Below, piece after piece: positions 25,866 through 37,311 of a stretch of 64,000 nucleotides of DNA. Under the pieces are notes generated by a model. The model ran no database searches. It was given only the letters and a program-made list of their open reading frames with translations, and was not told the DNA's origin. The translations under genes were made by a program, and so were the position numbers. Position 1 is the stretch's first letter. The number at the start of each line of letters is the position of its first letter. Source of the DNA: Agroathelia rolfsii (lineage: Eukaryota; Basidiomycota; Agaricomycetes; Amylocorticiales; Amylocorticiaceae); contig JABRWF010000006.1 of the NCBI GenBank assembly GCA_018343915.1, positions 3,906,001 through 3,970,000 on the forward strand. The letters run 5' to 3'.

Positions 25866-26799
25866 AGTGATAGGAGAGGGTCAATTAAAGTGTTTGTGTC
25901 GTCCACTTCTATTCGTGTACACCTCATACCGATTATACATGCACTTATGGACTTGAAGACGAGTGTGGATAGTTTGTAACCAAATTGGATATTTTCTGTC
26001 TAGGCAGGAATAAAACGGTGTTATTTATGTGAGGGTCGGGGCTAGTGGCAGCGTCTCCCTCCTCCATACCATCGAAATCTATTACTGGTTTTCACCTTTC
26101 AGTGTCCCACTCATCTGTACTCGGCTAGGAAAGGGCGATATGTGAACATTCTATACATGCTGCTCTTACCTGACTGAGTACAATGACCGACTCTTAGCCA
26201 CATCTGGTTTAAACACTAAAAGTGAGATGGTACTGGAGGAGTGACACAATGAGGTGTTCCCACCCACCCAATGCTGCTCGCCTCTCATAAATTTTTATCA
26301 GGCTGAGCTGAAGGGCGCTTCACTATTTTTTAACCCATAATGCGTGTAAACCAGCCAGTCCACTGAGCAATGCTAAAGATTGCTTGTGGACAAGTTGTGG
26401 CACCACTGAGCCAGATCTTTGTAATTCAAGTTTTTAGGTCAATGATAATCGTTTCATGAGTACATGACACCCAATGATCCAAAATTCCATCTGAGATAAG
26501 TGGCAATTGTGATACTCCCTTACTATTGATAAAAGGGAAGATACTGGTAGAGGCATAAATAGACCCCGATACCAATTATGCATTCACTATCTTAGCTATC
26601 TCTTCCGGTTCACATGATGGACCATCCACGGGACGTACTAATTACAGGATGTAAGCAGGGCCGAGGCTGTTCCGGGTTGAGGTTCAGTTTCTTATATATC
26701 TTGACGTCACAAATACAATAGTTGTGATTAAAACCCCAGCTCGTACCACTGGCAAGACCTTCATCCTACAGCATATTTCAAACGGACAAAACTATCGCT
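25866..26799. other. Intergenic, promoter region of HAD gene
   Basis: This is the 5' flank of the HAD hydrolase. A TATA-like ATAAATA lies near 26,555. No coding feature seen. Confidence 0.4.
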
Positions 26800-27883
26800 A
26801 TGAGTGTCCTTGCAAACATAGACGCATACGCCTTTGATGTATTCGGCACACTTACGGATTTCCTTACAAGTGTGTCTGCTGCAGTAGAACACCATGCTAA
26901 TGGAAAGCTCTCGCATGAAAAGGCGCTCGAATTCACAAAGGAATGGCGAAAGTTGTTGATGACCAAGACGTGGGAGCATTCGCAGTTCCGTGATGGTATA
27001 CGTGCTCCTAATATGGACCAATTACATCGAGAGGTGAGATGCTCATATATCTATATCGAGCTCAGAATATTGGTTACCATCTATTGATCTTTATATATAT
27101 ATATCCCCTCATACACAACTAGACATTGGAGTTAATGCTTTTGCAACCTCAATGGATTGCATTGGCTGCAGCATGGGCATCTGAAACAAAAAAGAAGGAG
27201 CTTGTCCAGACCTGGCACCGTCTTGCACGTAAGTGGATCTTATACTCTGCATGCAGACATGACCATTTTTGACGTTGGTATCGAACGTAAATGTAAAGCA
27301 TGGGCCGATGTACCAGAGGGTCTAAGGAAAGTGAAGCAGCATGCGATTATTGTCGCTTTATCCAATGGAAGTGTTCGACTTCTTATTGATTTGGTGCGAA
27401 TATCCTCCGAGTTCAGCTAGCGCGATCCGAGAGCTTCAATGTCCCAATTCATGATTTTGTTTTGTTCTTGGAAATAGCAACGATACGCACAGTTACCATT
27501 CGACGCAATTTTCTCTGCAGAGATGCTAGGAGTCTACAAACCGTGAGCCCCCCTTCCCCCCTCTGATCAGCCATAACGACTTGATATAATATTTTATTGC
27601 TAGCAACCCGCAGCTGTATAAGACAGCGCCTGAGCTGCTCTCTTTGTCTCCGTCGCGTGTAGCACTTGTTGCAGCCCATCCTTGGGATCTCCGTGCAGCT
27701 GCTTCCCAGGGCCTTAAGACAATCTATCTTCGGCGTGAAGCCCACCTACCACCTGGAGAAGAAAATGCATCAATTCCCAAGGCTGACGGCGGTGAATTTG
27801 ACATCGTTGTTAACTCGCTGCCAGAGCTGGGAGACAGGATTGCAGAAGCTAAGGGCATCAGTCTTGATGCAGCATCGAATTAA
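26800..27883 (+). CDS. HAD-superfamily hydrolase, type II haloacid dehalogenase-like
   Basis: Five exons: 26800-27033, 27123-27228, 27299-27393, 27478-27542, 27604-27883. They sum to 780 nt, 259 aa. Motif I is FDVFGTLTD near residue 12, with the nucleophilic Asp at 13. Motif II is ALSNGSVRLL, a Lys lies in the motif III region (LGVYKPNPQLY), and ALVAAHPWDLRAA is the C-terminal motif. This order and length match fungal 2-haloacid dehalogenase-like proteins, which hydrolyse the C-halogen bond of short haloacids or act on related small acids. The true substrate cannot be read from sequence. It lies 0.9 kb downstream of the amidohydrolase and converges on the TCF25 gene, with about 93 bp between stop codons. 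Confidence 0.9.
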
Positions 27884-27976
27884 ATAAAAACGGGCTCGCA
27901 TGAAATAACGCATATGATTACATTGTTTGGGATGTATAAAAATCAAATAGGCAAAGTAAATTCTGTAAATTTCCTT

Positions 27977-30865
27977 CTATTCATTATTATTTCCGTCATG
28001 TACTGGAACGGGACCCGCATCATCATCAGATGATTCATCCTCATCGGCATTGCCACCAGCACCCCATAGTCTATTCATAAAGTTTCTCATAGCCCGAAGG
28101 GGGAGCATCTGGAAAGATAAACGACCTCAGGGCGTTGAGCCAGACACAATGGATGATCAACTCACTGCAACCCCTTCATCCTCGTCCTCGTCCTCGTCCT
28201 CGTCGGGTTCCTCTCCAACTCTATTCTCTTCGACTGGTTCGTCGTGTACGAAAGCACCAGGCATTTCACCACCAGCGATACCGGCTCCTTGCTGGTTCGC
28301 GAATGGATTACCCCCGCCCATAGCCTGTGCGGCCATGATGCCTTCAATAACTTCTTCCGGAAACTGCTCTGCTATCTGTGCAAACTGTATCACACCACCG
28401 GGGAATCGTTGAGCAAGCATTGGATTGGCGTTGAAGAAGCCCTATGGACGATGATGTTAAGATATATGAAAACGGGGACATGTATTTCTCACTATTACTA
28501 ACCAATAGCTGATCACGGAACGCGGCGTCCGGAACGAGTCTCTCTAGTATACGCGCCTCTTGCCTCCTAGATCGAGGGGCTTGAAACCCGAGCACGTCTT
28601 CGGCACCCTCAAAGAATCGATCATCGTATTCGCTCACTTTGGTGGGGGGTGGAAGTGGGTCACAAGCCAGTTGACGAGCACTGAGAACGGCACGGGGTAT
28701 GAAACCCATAAGAGACCGTAGCGTTGATTCAAGAACCATGACATGACGATATGCTGAGAAACGCAAATTCTCAGAAGAAGCGTACAATGAAACGAATTCA
28801 GATGTAGATGCGTTTGTGACTGTAAGTGATGGGAAAATCGATATCACGGTGCTGCGGAACCATGCCTGTACAGTGGAATCCTTCCATAGAGCCGCGGACC
28901 GCTGGGCATAAAGATGAGACAGCAATTGAAGGATAGAATTGGCATCCGAAAGTCCGCTAAGAATGCCTGAGAATGTTAATATTCAAGTATGGGAACTTCC
29001 ACTTACTTATTGTCGGTAAAAATTTTCATAACGGACGAGGATCTGATTTCTCCAGGCAGATTAATATCTGCCTTATCTGCCAGGAGGGGCACAACAGATG
29101 GGAACGACGTAATGGCTTCTACAAGGGCATTAGTACTACCCTTGTGATTCTATGTGCCCATTGAGAAGCGTTATCAGAATAAACAGCAAAATTACGAACT
29201 GAATCTTTCTTTATTTCTTCCTGTGTGCGCAATGCCAAAGCTCGAGCATAACCCCAACCAGGCAGTAGTGTGACATTTACGCTCCATGGGTGCGATTTTC
29301 CAGAATTACGAAGTTGCAAATAATGGTCCCACATGCCAAGGAGCCATTCAAGCATATTTGCTTTGATAGCAAGAAGGTCGAGATGAAACAGAGCACCGTG
29401 GGGATCAGTATGTGGATCGAGCGAGAGTAAAAGACGTGCGAATTCGAAGGCTGTGCGAACACTTCCTTTTCGTTGAAGATCGCTATGAAGTACCAATAAG
29501 CTAAAGAAAAAAAAGTAAACGTCCAAGTATTTCATACGTTATCTGACGATGTATAGCAAGATAGAAGGGTCGATTTTCCACGCGATCGAAATCAAGGCGA
29601 TTTAAGCCAGATGTAAAGGTGAATGCGCCGATAAATGATCGCTCATAGGTAAATAATGCGCGTTCAACGAAGTCGACAGCTTGACTCCATTCTGCGGGAA
29701 TAAGAATATTAGATATCAGAGTACATTACATTGTAAGCCCTCACCCTCTTGATGACGGTACACCTCTGATAACTGAAGGAGTGTGTCAGCATGCCATGGC
29801 ATTTTTTGTAGCAAGTTGAATAGGCCATTTGGATCTGGCAGTTATATCAGGGTTGCATCCGTCTGTGCATTTATATTTAAATATACAAACCTCCAGCCAT
29901 GACGATACTAACAAACGCCCTAGTGAGACCGCGATATTTCTTACTATATTCAACAGTCCACCATTTCTCCCCATCTACGGATGGTTTTTCTTCCGGAATA
30001 AGAAGCTTTGTAGTGAGCCCTTCACGTATTTTTGCAGGCCACCAAGTTGGACGCGGACGTGTCAACTGAGATCGGGCTTGTTGTTGCTGGGTTTGCCTGG
30101 GAGCTGAGGGGCCAGATCCCTTCGATGCTGATACCACTTTTGCACCAAAGTAGCGGCGCATCTCAGCTTCGCTGTCTAAATTTGCTACAGAGACAGAGAG
30201 AAGTGTTGCAAGCGATTTGGATGCAGATCCCAATGCAGCGGATGCATTTGGATCTGTAGTATTAGGATACCTGAAAACATGAATCTAAATTGCTGAAAAT
30301 GCAGAGGTGTAGCTGCTCACTTTATTGATAACTCGGCAAGAGCCTTATCAAATTCATCGATTTCGTCTTTTTTGGATTTTGACTTTGCTTTATCCTTTTT
30401 CGTAGGAGCGGTTTTTTTCGGCGGAGGAGAGGTTACGGCGGGAGACACATCTTTGCTAGCAACCGTCTTCTTTTTCTTCTTCTTAGACTAGATATTTTCT
30501 TAATGAGGAACACCCAATCCCCCCATCAGACCATGAAATTTGGCTATACTCACCCTCTTTGCTTTTGAGTGGGCTGGCGCCTCTTCATCGTCATCGTCTT
30601 GCTCAGCATTATCACCTGTATCGTCTCCTACTAGTAGCTACTTGTCTTTTTCCTCAGCATATTTCTTGCACCTTGCGTGAGCCAAGCTTACAGCAGCAAA
30701 TCCAGATCGACCTGAAGTCGAAGCAGAAGCAGCAGCCACTGGCTGGATTTCCATATCATCCTCTGAATCACTATCTTTGAGGGCTCCAGGGGTGCTTAGA
30801 TCGGCCTTGAGTGCCAGTATTTCGTCCTGTTCGCGCTGTTGGCGTTTGCTAAGGCGTGAAGGCAT
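27977..30865 (-). CDS. TCF25/Rqc1-family protein
   Basis: Eleven exons: 30692-30865, 30554-30637, 30321-30487, 29891-30270, 29745-29834, 29538-29691, 29200-29500, 29007-29149, 28503-28956, 28166-28441, 27977-28108. They sum to 2355 nt, 784 aa. The N terminus begins MPSRLSKRQQRE and is acidic, followed by a Lys-rich block. The family hallmark VANLDSEAEMRRYFGAKVV opens the conserved region. PNGLFNLLQKMPWHADTLLQ and RTAFEFARLLLSLDP follow, as in human TCF25 and yeast Rqc1. Rqc1 is a subunit of the ribosome quality control complex that handles stalled nascent chains on 60S subunits; I infer this role. The C terminus is acidic. An apparent TAG after the first 85 codons is removed by the intron at 30638-30691. 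Confidence 0.92.
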
Positions 30866-31403
30866 GGTGGCTTATATGACGGCAAATAGTCACTAACAAT
30901 TACTAAATAATAGCACTCAATAGTCACCAGCAGAATACTCAGGCCGGCATGAAACGGTGGCTGGGTGTACGATTAGATAAGATAGTGCCACCTTACGTCA
31001 TTTCTGATCCCGCATGATTCAGAATCCGCTGCTATCGTTTGCCCGAAAGCAAAGGTCGTTGCCTCTGACGATCTATATAGCTTTCACCCTCGGCTAGATT
31101 TACGGCTCGGCACAGATGCAAACGTCACTACTTAGTCCTTAAACAATCAATGCTCCAGCTATTGATACTACAACTACATGTACAGGTCGCATATTTAAAG
31201 ATTGAAAATAAGGAAAATGTACATCGCCATATTCACCGCCATGTCAGGGTTATGTGCTTCGTAACAATGACTACTATTGAAATAAATCACGCAGAACGCT
31301 CCTAGAGATAGGCCGGCGGTGGTCAGACAACTCATACCAAGAATCGTGTTAATGTATCACCTTTGAAAGATTTAGTGGGTCAACTGATGAGTTATAACGG
31401 GCC
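30866..31403. other. Intergenic, promoter side of TCF25 gene
   Basis: Contains the 5' flank of TCF25 and the 3' flank of the third DUF6534 gene. Nothing else seen. Confidence 0.4.
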
Positions 31404-33323
31404 TCACGCGTTGGACAAAGGTTTTCTGTCCTGCAATAATTCGCTAATTTTGTGGTCGTGAGATATCACGGTACCATTCATTTGAAAAGCATCTGTTGTT
31501 GTTTCCACTCTAACTTGGATCCGATGTGCTCTGGAAGCCAAGCTTGAACTTGATCTTGGCGGCAATCGATTTGATTTCTGATCTCCGTGACGCACAAAAA
31601 AAGTTCTGCCGTTGAGACTTCCGAGAAATGCGTTGGTCTCGACTGTGGAATGCATTAGACGGAAATTCCAGGATCTTTGAGAAACTTACGAGGTGCGATC
31701 AAGAAAGTAAAGAAGATGCTTAGAGAGCTGGTAGGCCACGCTATATCCTGAGAAAAATACAATTAGATAAAATTGAGTCCCAAGTACTATTTTGGCTGCA
31801 ATTACAGATATCAGACAAGCAAAGATGCCCAGCCTGTGGACATATATTAATATTTGACACATAAGGAGAAAATGTCGTTCACGTACGTCGCAAGAAATCC
31901 AGTATTAATTGTATATGCCATGATCTTGTTGATGGTAGTGTCGGTTCTGAGTGATAACGTCACAATGATTTCAGGATGATCTAACTAATAGAAACTGCTA
32001 CATCTGATGTCCAGTACGAGATTTGGCGAGCAACCAGCACATGTATAGCGTGATCATAATGTCCGTAGTGGTCCCAAATGCTGCCGCAAGTTTCAAGTAA
32101 ACCTAATTCGAACATCAATGTGATATCCATATATAATACATGGAAACTCTAGCATCACTGTTATTTCTCCCCCGAGAATGCTCGACAACTGGGTGTATTT
32201 AGTCAAGCTAAAAATTTTAATCTTTAGTACATAAGCAAAACGATGCAAATCAGACGTACGCAAGGATAGTAAATACTATGACGCATCTAAAAGTTCCATT
32301 CAATCATCATTCTAAGATTTTTAATTACTGACCCGCAGTCATGACTGATGAGTGGGATTAGAGCTATCCTGGATCAACGAAGGACTGATGTATTTACCCA
32401 GATGGCCAATGGATGTACAACCCTTCATTCAACGACGTCGTATTAGTTGCTATAAGAGAATCAAGGTTTAATGGAGGATTCCATACAATCACAATGCATG
32501 GCATGATCTTCCTGCCAACTAATCTGCAAGTCTAGATTATTCTGGAACGTAGGTATCAACTTATACTTACGGATCCAGATACGCCATATGTAGAAGCTGC
32601 ATTTATTCGATCTTACAACTAAGATTAATAGGCACAACGGCTAGATTTGGCGACATACATATATACTTGGCAAGATATCAATCCCTGTAATATTTATGAA
32701 TAGTAGGAGTATTTGAAGCACATAAACTAACCAGAGCAAGTCCGCTAGCCTTGAGGTTACTAGCAATGTTTGCATAGTCTACAAGTTAATAAGCTGTACC
32801 AGTGCTTACCGGGAGTGACCTGTGAGCAAAGCTTTCATTGGCACTTGTGATGCAAATAAGAAGCTTGAGTACAGACCAAATATCATGTTCCAACATTGCA
32901 GGATTGCCGGAGGAGGATATAAGGTAATAGTACTGCATGTGCATAACAAAAGCAACGTGTGCTGTATTTACTACCCTAAAACAAATTTTCAGATTAGCAG
33001 GACAATTTTTTGAATATTTATTTCATTGCAAATAACCATAGCGAAGCGGCCTATCCAGAGTCATTATGAGTCTTTTATAAGGCAAAATGAAGAGATAAGA
33101 CTGTAACTGTACTAACCGTAGCCTTTATCCAAAGTCTGTCTCCTTTGCTATGTAATTGGAAGTAAGAGAATGTTTGGGCACAAGTCAATCCATAGAGACT
33201 ACAGAGTCAAAGTCAGTTTTTCGTTGCAAGAGTATTTCTGAATGGTAATGACATGTTTAATAAACTCATTCCTATGAGTGAAATACCCAAAGTAGTTGAT
33301 AACAATTCGATCGATGGGGCCAT
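31404..33323 (-). CDS. DUF6534-type membrane protein, subtype B copy 1
   Basis: The start is at 33323 (MAPSIELLSTTLGISLIG) and the stop at 31404-31406. The order of parts follows the family: LYGLTCAQTFSYFQ in exon 2, a 14-nt exon (33037-33050), a 10-nt exon encoding the WSLP join, an 18-nt exon, a 26-nt exon, then FYIWRIW. The last exon has the typical ETNAFLGSLNGR start of the cytosolic tail. It shares exon pattern with the two copies at 37-46 kb but is more diverged. I did not sum every exon, so coding integrity is not proven. Function unknown. Confidence 0.75.
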
Positions 33324-34341
33324 TGCACTTTTAAAGCTTCACCCAAATTGCAGAGTGGGTGAGGGACCAGTTTAAACATCACGAGTACAATTCTTACCTT
33401 TGCATTATAAGTACTGGCGTAATTCCGTTATTTCCATTAGGCGGCTTCTGATAATCAACGAGGACCATACACTCCCTGAGAAAGGTGGACCCACTACCCG
33501 GTATCATTAGGCTTTGGTTCCTGGGTACCTAAGCGACCCATGTACTCATCATGATAAGAGGCCAAATGCGGGCGCCACTAGCCAGCAAGGGCTTCATGAT
33601 CGATTTGTTTCGAAGGCAGGCCCTTTCTGTAGCACCATAAATTATGATTGTAGCTAGCTTGGATGTAGCGACGAACTTGAAAGCACTGCCGTGTGTTCCT
33701 GTTACGTGGTGTGCTATTTATCACAGGTTAGATATCAAATACCCATTATTCTGAGCTATTCCCGTGGAATTTGTCCTGCGATTAGAGTTTATAGACTTCT
33801 TGAACTGGGTATTTTGGCACTAGCTTGGGGTTCAGTCTATTTGTTTCTAAAGACACAGGGCTAATTTCAGACTCAGAACGCTATTTTCATGGGCTCTGGA
33901 TGCCGGGACGCAATGAGCTCAACTTGTATGGCATTAGGTACTACAGGAAGAGGCAAGATCAAAAAAAAAAAAAAAAAAAGTGCAGTAAATCGTGAAACGC
34001 ATGGTTGTCGAAATATCTTATGACAGCAGGGCCAGAGAAGCTAGTGAAATGACATGATGCGGCATCACATGTATCAAAAACAGGGATATGACAATGTGGT
34101 ACCATTCGCGCCATGTGATCTTGTTAACCACCCCCTATGCGTCCCGAGGCTCGGAGCCGAAATCCTCAGAATGCCGGCTCAGGTGATGATGTACGCGATT
34201 ACAAACCGACTTATGACTGAAGTTATGAGCTAAAATTTTGACCCAAATGAGATGGCAGTAACGCTGTGTTGTTACCGTCGTAGAGGGATGTAGACAAGAT
34301 CATGTTAAATCTATCATAGAATGGCTCTACCTATTCTAGCT

Positions 34342-34563
34342 CACTCTGGATTTTCTCAAGGAAAAGTGCCATTTCTACCAATATTTCTACCAATCGCTTT
34401 ACTTTAAGTAAAAGGATTGGTGAAAGTTATTATCACGTGACCATATTCCAGTAGCAAGTAAGTCACGTGGTTACTATTTTTTACCAAATCTTTTATCCAA
34501 AGTGAAGGGATTTATCACGAGATTGGTAGAAATGACATTTTTTCTTTTGAAAACCCCAGAGTG
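34342..34563. repeat. Foldback (MITE-like) element
   Basis: Imperfect inverted arms at about 34,342-34,423 and 34,480-34,563 begin and end with CACTCTGG and its complement. Each contains the shared block CATTTCTACCAAT. No flanking duplication is obvious and no coding capacity is present. Confidence 0.6.
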
Positions 34564-35019
34564 TCTTTTACTGATCCCGGTATTTTGAGTAAAAGAATTG
34601 GCAAAAAAGAGATAGTCATATAATCTTACATGTCACAATAATCCTTATGTTACTACACATGACAATCCCTTATCCTTCCTGACTTACGTTACAGCCCTAT
34701 TGCAATGTAATTTTTTTCAGTCCATAATGCGGTATACTAGTATATATAAAAAAAGCATAGCTATATGATTATTTATTTTTACCAAATATTTCATTTAAAC
34801 CAAAATGTCTAATAGCAGAAATAATAAAAGCAACACTTTCTTCAGAAAACCCTAATGCATATATGGACTGCCAATATCACCTTCCAAACATAGCTCATGT
34901 ATGCACTCAATATAACACTCAACACATAATAACAAAGCACTTTCCCTATATATACACGTTCAATCCAACCAATAGACCAGCCTAGGCAGAGGCTTGAACT
35001 AGGCTAGTCTTGAGCAATT

Positions 35020-35640
35020 ATTAAGTCTCAGATGGACGGAGATAGCAGAAAAGGAAAAGGGCAGAGTGGAACGGAAGCGGAGACGGAGTGAACAGGAGTA
35101 GAGATAGGAGAGTGGATAGGAAAGGAGAGGGGTGACCAGACTTGGCCAAGATATATATGTCAGGCCCTTGCCTAGTTGCAGTCCGGGACAGGAGTCAGAC
35201 AGGAGAAGGGGAACTAAGTTAATTTCCAAACTGAGGTAGCTAGGTACATACTAGGTCGGTATAAATACTATAGTAGCAGGAGGATACCAAGAGGAATAGA
35301 AATAAAGTGAGATGGAGAGTAGGAAATGGAATACGGGGCACAAATAGGCCAAAACTATCTATATGAACAAGGGTACCAGAATGTGTGGGGAAAATGATGG
35401 GAAAACAGGATACGTGAGAAGAGGAAAAGACTCCAGGACTCCAGTCGGGCACCAAGCAAGGGGTCACTGGTTTTGACATCCAAATTGCAGAGGGCAGAGA
35501 GCGGAAGTTAGGAGCCAGAGAGGTGTCTTTGGTTGTTGGATGGTAGTGGGCAAGGGTAAGTGAGGACATGTCAGAAATGTTGGAGTAGGAGCCACTTGTG
35601 CGTGGAGGGGGCCGTGACAGCAATAAACTAAGTTACCAAG
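35020..35640. repeat. GA-rich dispersed repeat fragment
   Basis: A strongly purine-biased plus strand. About 350 bp (35,021-35,372) matches 54,447-54,793 closely, including the shared string AGACTTGGCCAAGATATAT. It is probably a fragment of a transposable element; no protein remnant is seen. Confidence 0.6.
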
Positions 35641-36038
35641 AGTCAAGAGCTCCTTGGCAACACATCAAACCCCTAATGAAATTAATCTATAATGGTAAGG
35701 AAAGGTGTATGTGTAAAAAGGAGAAAAAAACATGATTACCTCCAGAGAATCGTGGCAAGGTAGAAGAGATGAAGATATGTATTAGCCTAAATGATCCTGC
35801 TATTTCTGAAGGAGGTATTCACTACCGCGGAGTGTGAAGTCGAAGTATGTGGCTAGCTTTCCAAAGCCGAAACTCGACTTTGAAGGCTTATATTAGGATA
35901 TGATGAAAGTCATGTGAGACACATAGGGAAGATCCACAAAACACTACATTCACCTGCTTTATATATTCCTATCAGGTGTTGTGACTAATATACTTGCCGT
36001 TCTCAAAAGTTTCCGTAGATCACGTGGTACTTCCGCGC

Positions 36039-36300
36039 ACACGACGGACAAAATTGTGTCTAATGTAATTTGTCCTTGTGATGTGTCCACGTCGCTGGGT
36101 ATAATTGTGTCCAATGCACTAAAGGCTCCCACACTACAAGTGAAATAGCATATAATAGATGTGTGCGTGCGTGCAGGCACTCCTATCATCCTATATCACA
36201 TGTAGTGTTGGGGCCTTTAGTGCACTGGACACAATTATGCCCAGCAACGTGGACATATCACAAGGACAAATTATATTGGACACAATTTTGTCCGTCGTGT
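36039..36300. repeat. Foldback (MITE-like) element with long arms
   Basis: Inverted arms at 36,039-36,147 and 36,191-36,300 are roughly 90% identical, separated by a 43-nt loop. The ends read ACACGACGGACAAAATTG and its complement. Open frames on the two strands encode nearly the same peptide (GAFSALDTI), which is an artefact of the inverted repeat. No transposase is present. Confidence 0.75.
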
Positions 36301-37311
36301 CGGCCATCCATGTCTTCGGTACTATATTTTATTTAATCAAATACTTAGTAGAAATATTTTCTTCAGCTTCGACATGGAGATATGCCTCTAACTAGTCATT
36401 GCAGAAATTTGTTGAATAGCATGAAGCCTTAAGGGTGATGCTGATTTATCGAAGGATTTGAGCTGGGATGTGAGTGGCTGACGTAATCTACGGGAACTTT
36501 GGAGAACTGCGAGTAGTGCATTAAATGGAGTGTATTAGTAGTAACAGAGAGTAACCAGTAGAGGGTGACCAAAAAAATCGATATTGGCTGACAATTATAA
36601 TTATATCAGGAGTGATTAACATTGACAATTGAGTACCGATCAATGTACCGTTGTATATGTGTGTAAGCAATAATCCGATAGCCTGAATAGCAGTTGATAT
36701 ATGTGTTAGTTGATTGCAACATTGTGGTGCATCACAGTGAATTATGTCTAGCAGATATGACAGGTGCACTGGCATGAAGACGACAAGGATGAATATACAG
36801 GATGAAGACTGTACTAAAAATAATGGAAGGAGTAAAAGTGATATCAAAGATGGTAGGAGTAGCAACAATAATGGGGCTGCACTAATGACGGTTAGCGGTG
36901 GTGACATAGTTCAAAGGCAGAAAATAATGAGTAAAGAGAGGAATGTCTTTCCTAGTATCATTTGTCGTGGTAGAACAAAAGTAAAGGGGATCGGTGGTGG
37001 TGGTGGCGGTAGGCAAGAGATAAAAAAGCTGCAACCTGTGCTTCGCATGGGAAGGGAATGGATCGTCGGCGGTAGTAAAATTAAATATTATATGCTGAGA
37101 TATATCGTCATATGTAAGAACGGATAATGATTTACAATCATTGACAAAACAATGCTTTTTTGACAATTATTTACTGAGTAACAGAAACTACCATGGGGAG
37201 TTTGCGATCGCATTTCTTTTCGTTTTTACCTTCAAGTTTTGGTAGCGCGCCCACAAATAACCGCGTAAGGCTAATTATACAGTAAAAGTAACCTCATTTG
37301 AAGACGTCAGA

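Larger units (their letters stand above)
33324..37311. other. Repeat-rich intergenic region
   Basis: No host gene could be supported. It contains two foldback elements (34,342-34,563 and 36,039-36,300), an A run at 33,962-33,979, and a GA-rich block at about 35,020-35,640. The block's first 350 bp recur at 54,447-54,793. A plus-strand frame at 36,744-37,127 is low-complexity and not convincing. Confidence 0.5.

Noticed and set aside
30638..30640. In-frame TAG early in the TCF25 gene
   Set aside because: It is the acceptor of a 54-nt intron (30638-30691) with a GTAAGC donor; splicing gives a continuous 784-aa protein.
35959..36395. Two similar small proteins on opposite strands
   Set aside because: They are mirror translations of the inverted repeat at 36,039-36,300.
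36744..37127. A 127-codon plus-strand gene
   Set aside because: Low-complexity Gly- and Asn-rich frame in repeat-rich DNA with no recognisable domain.
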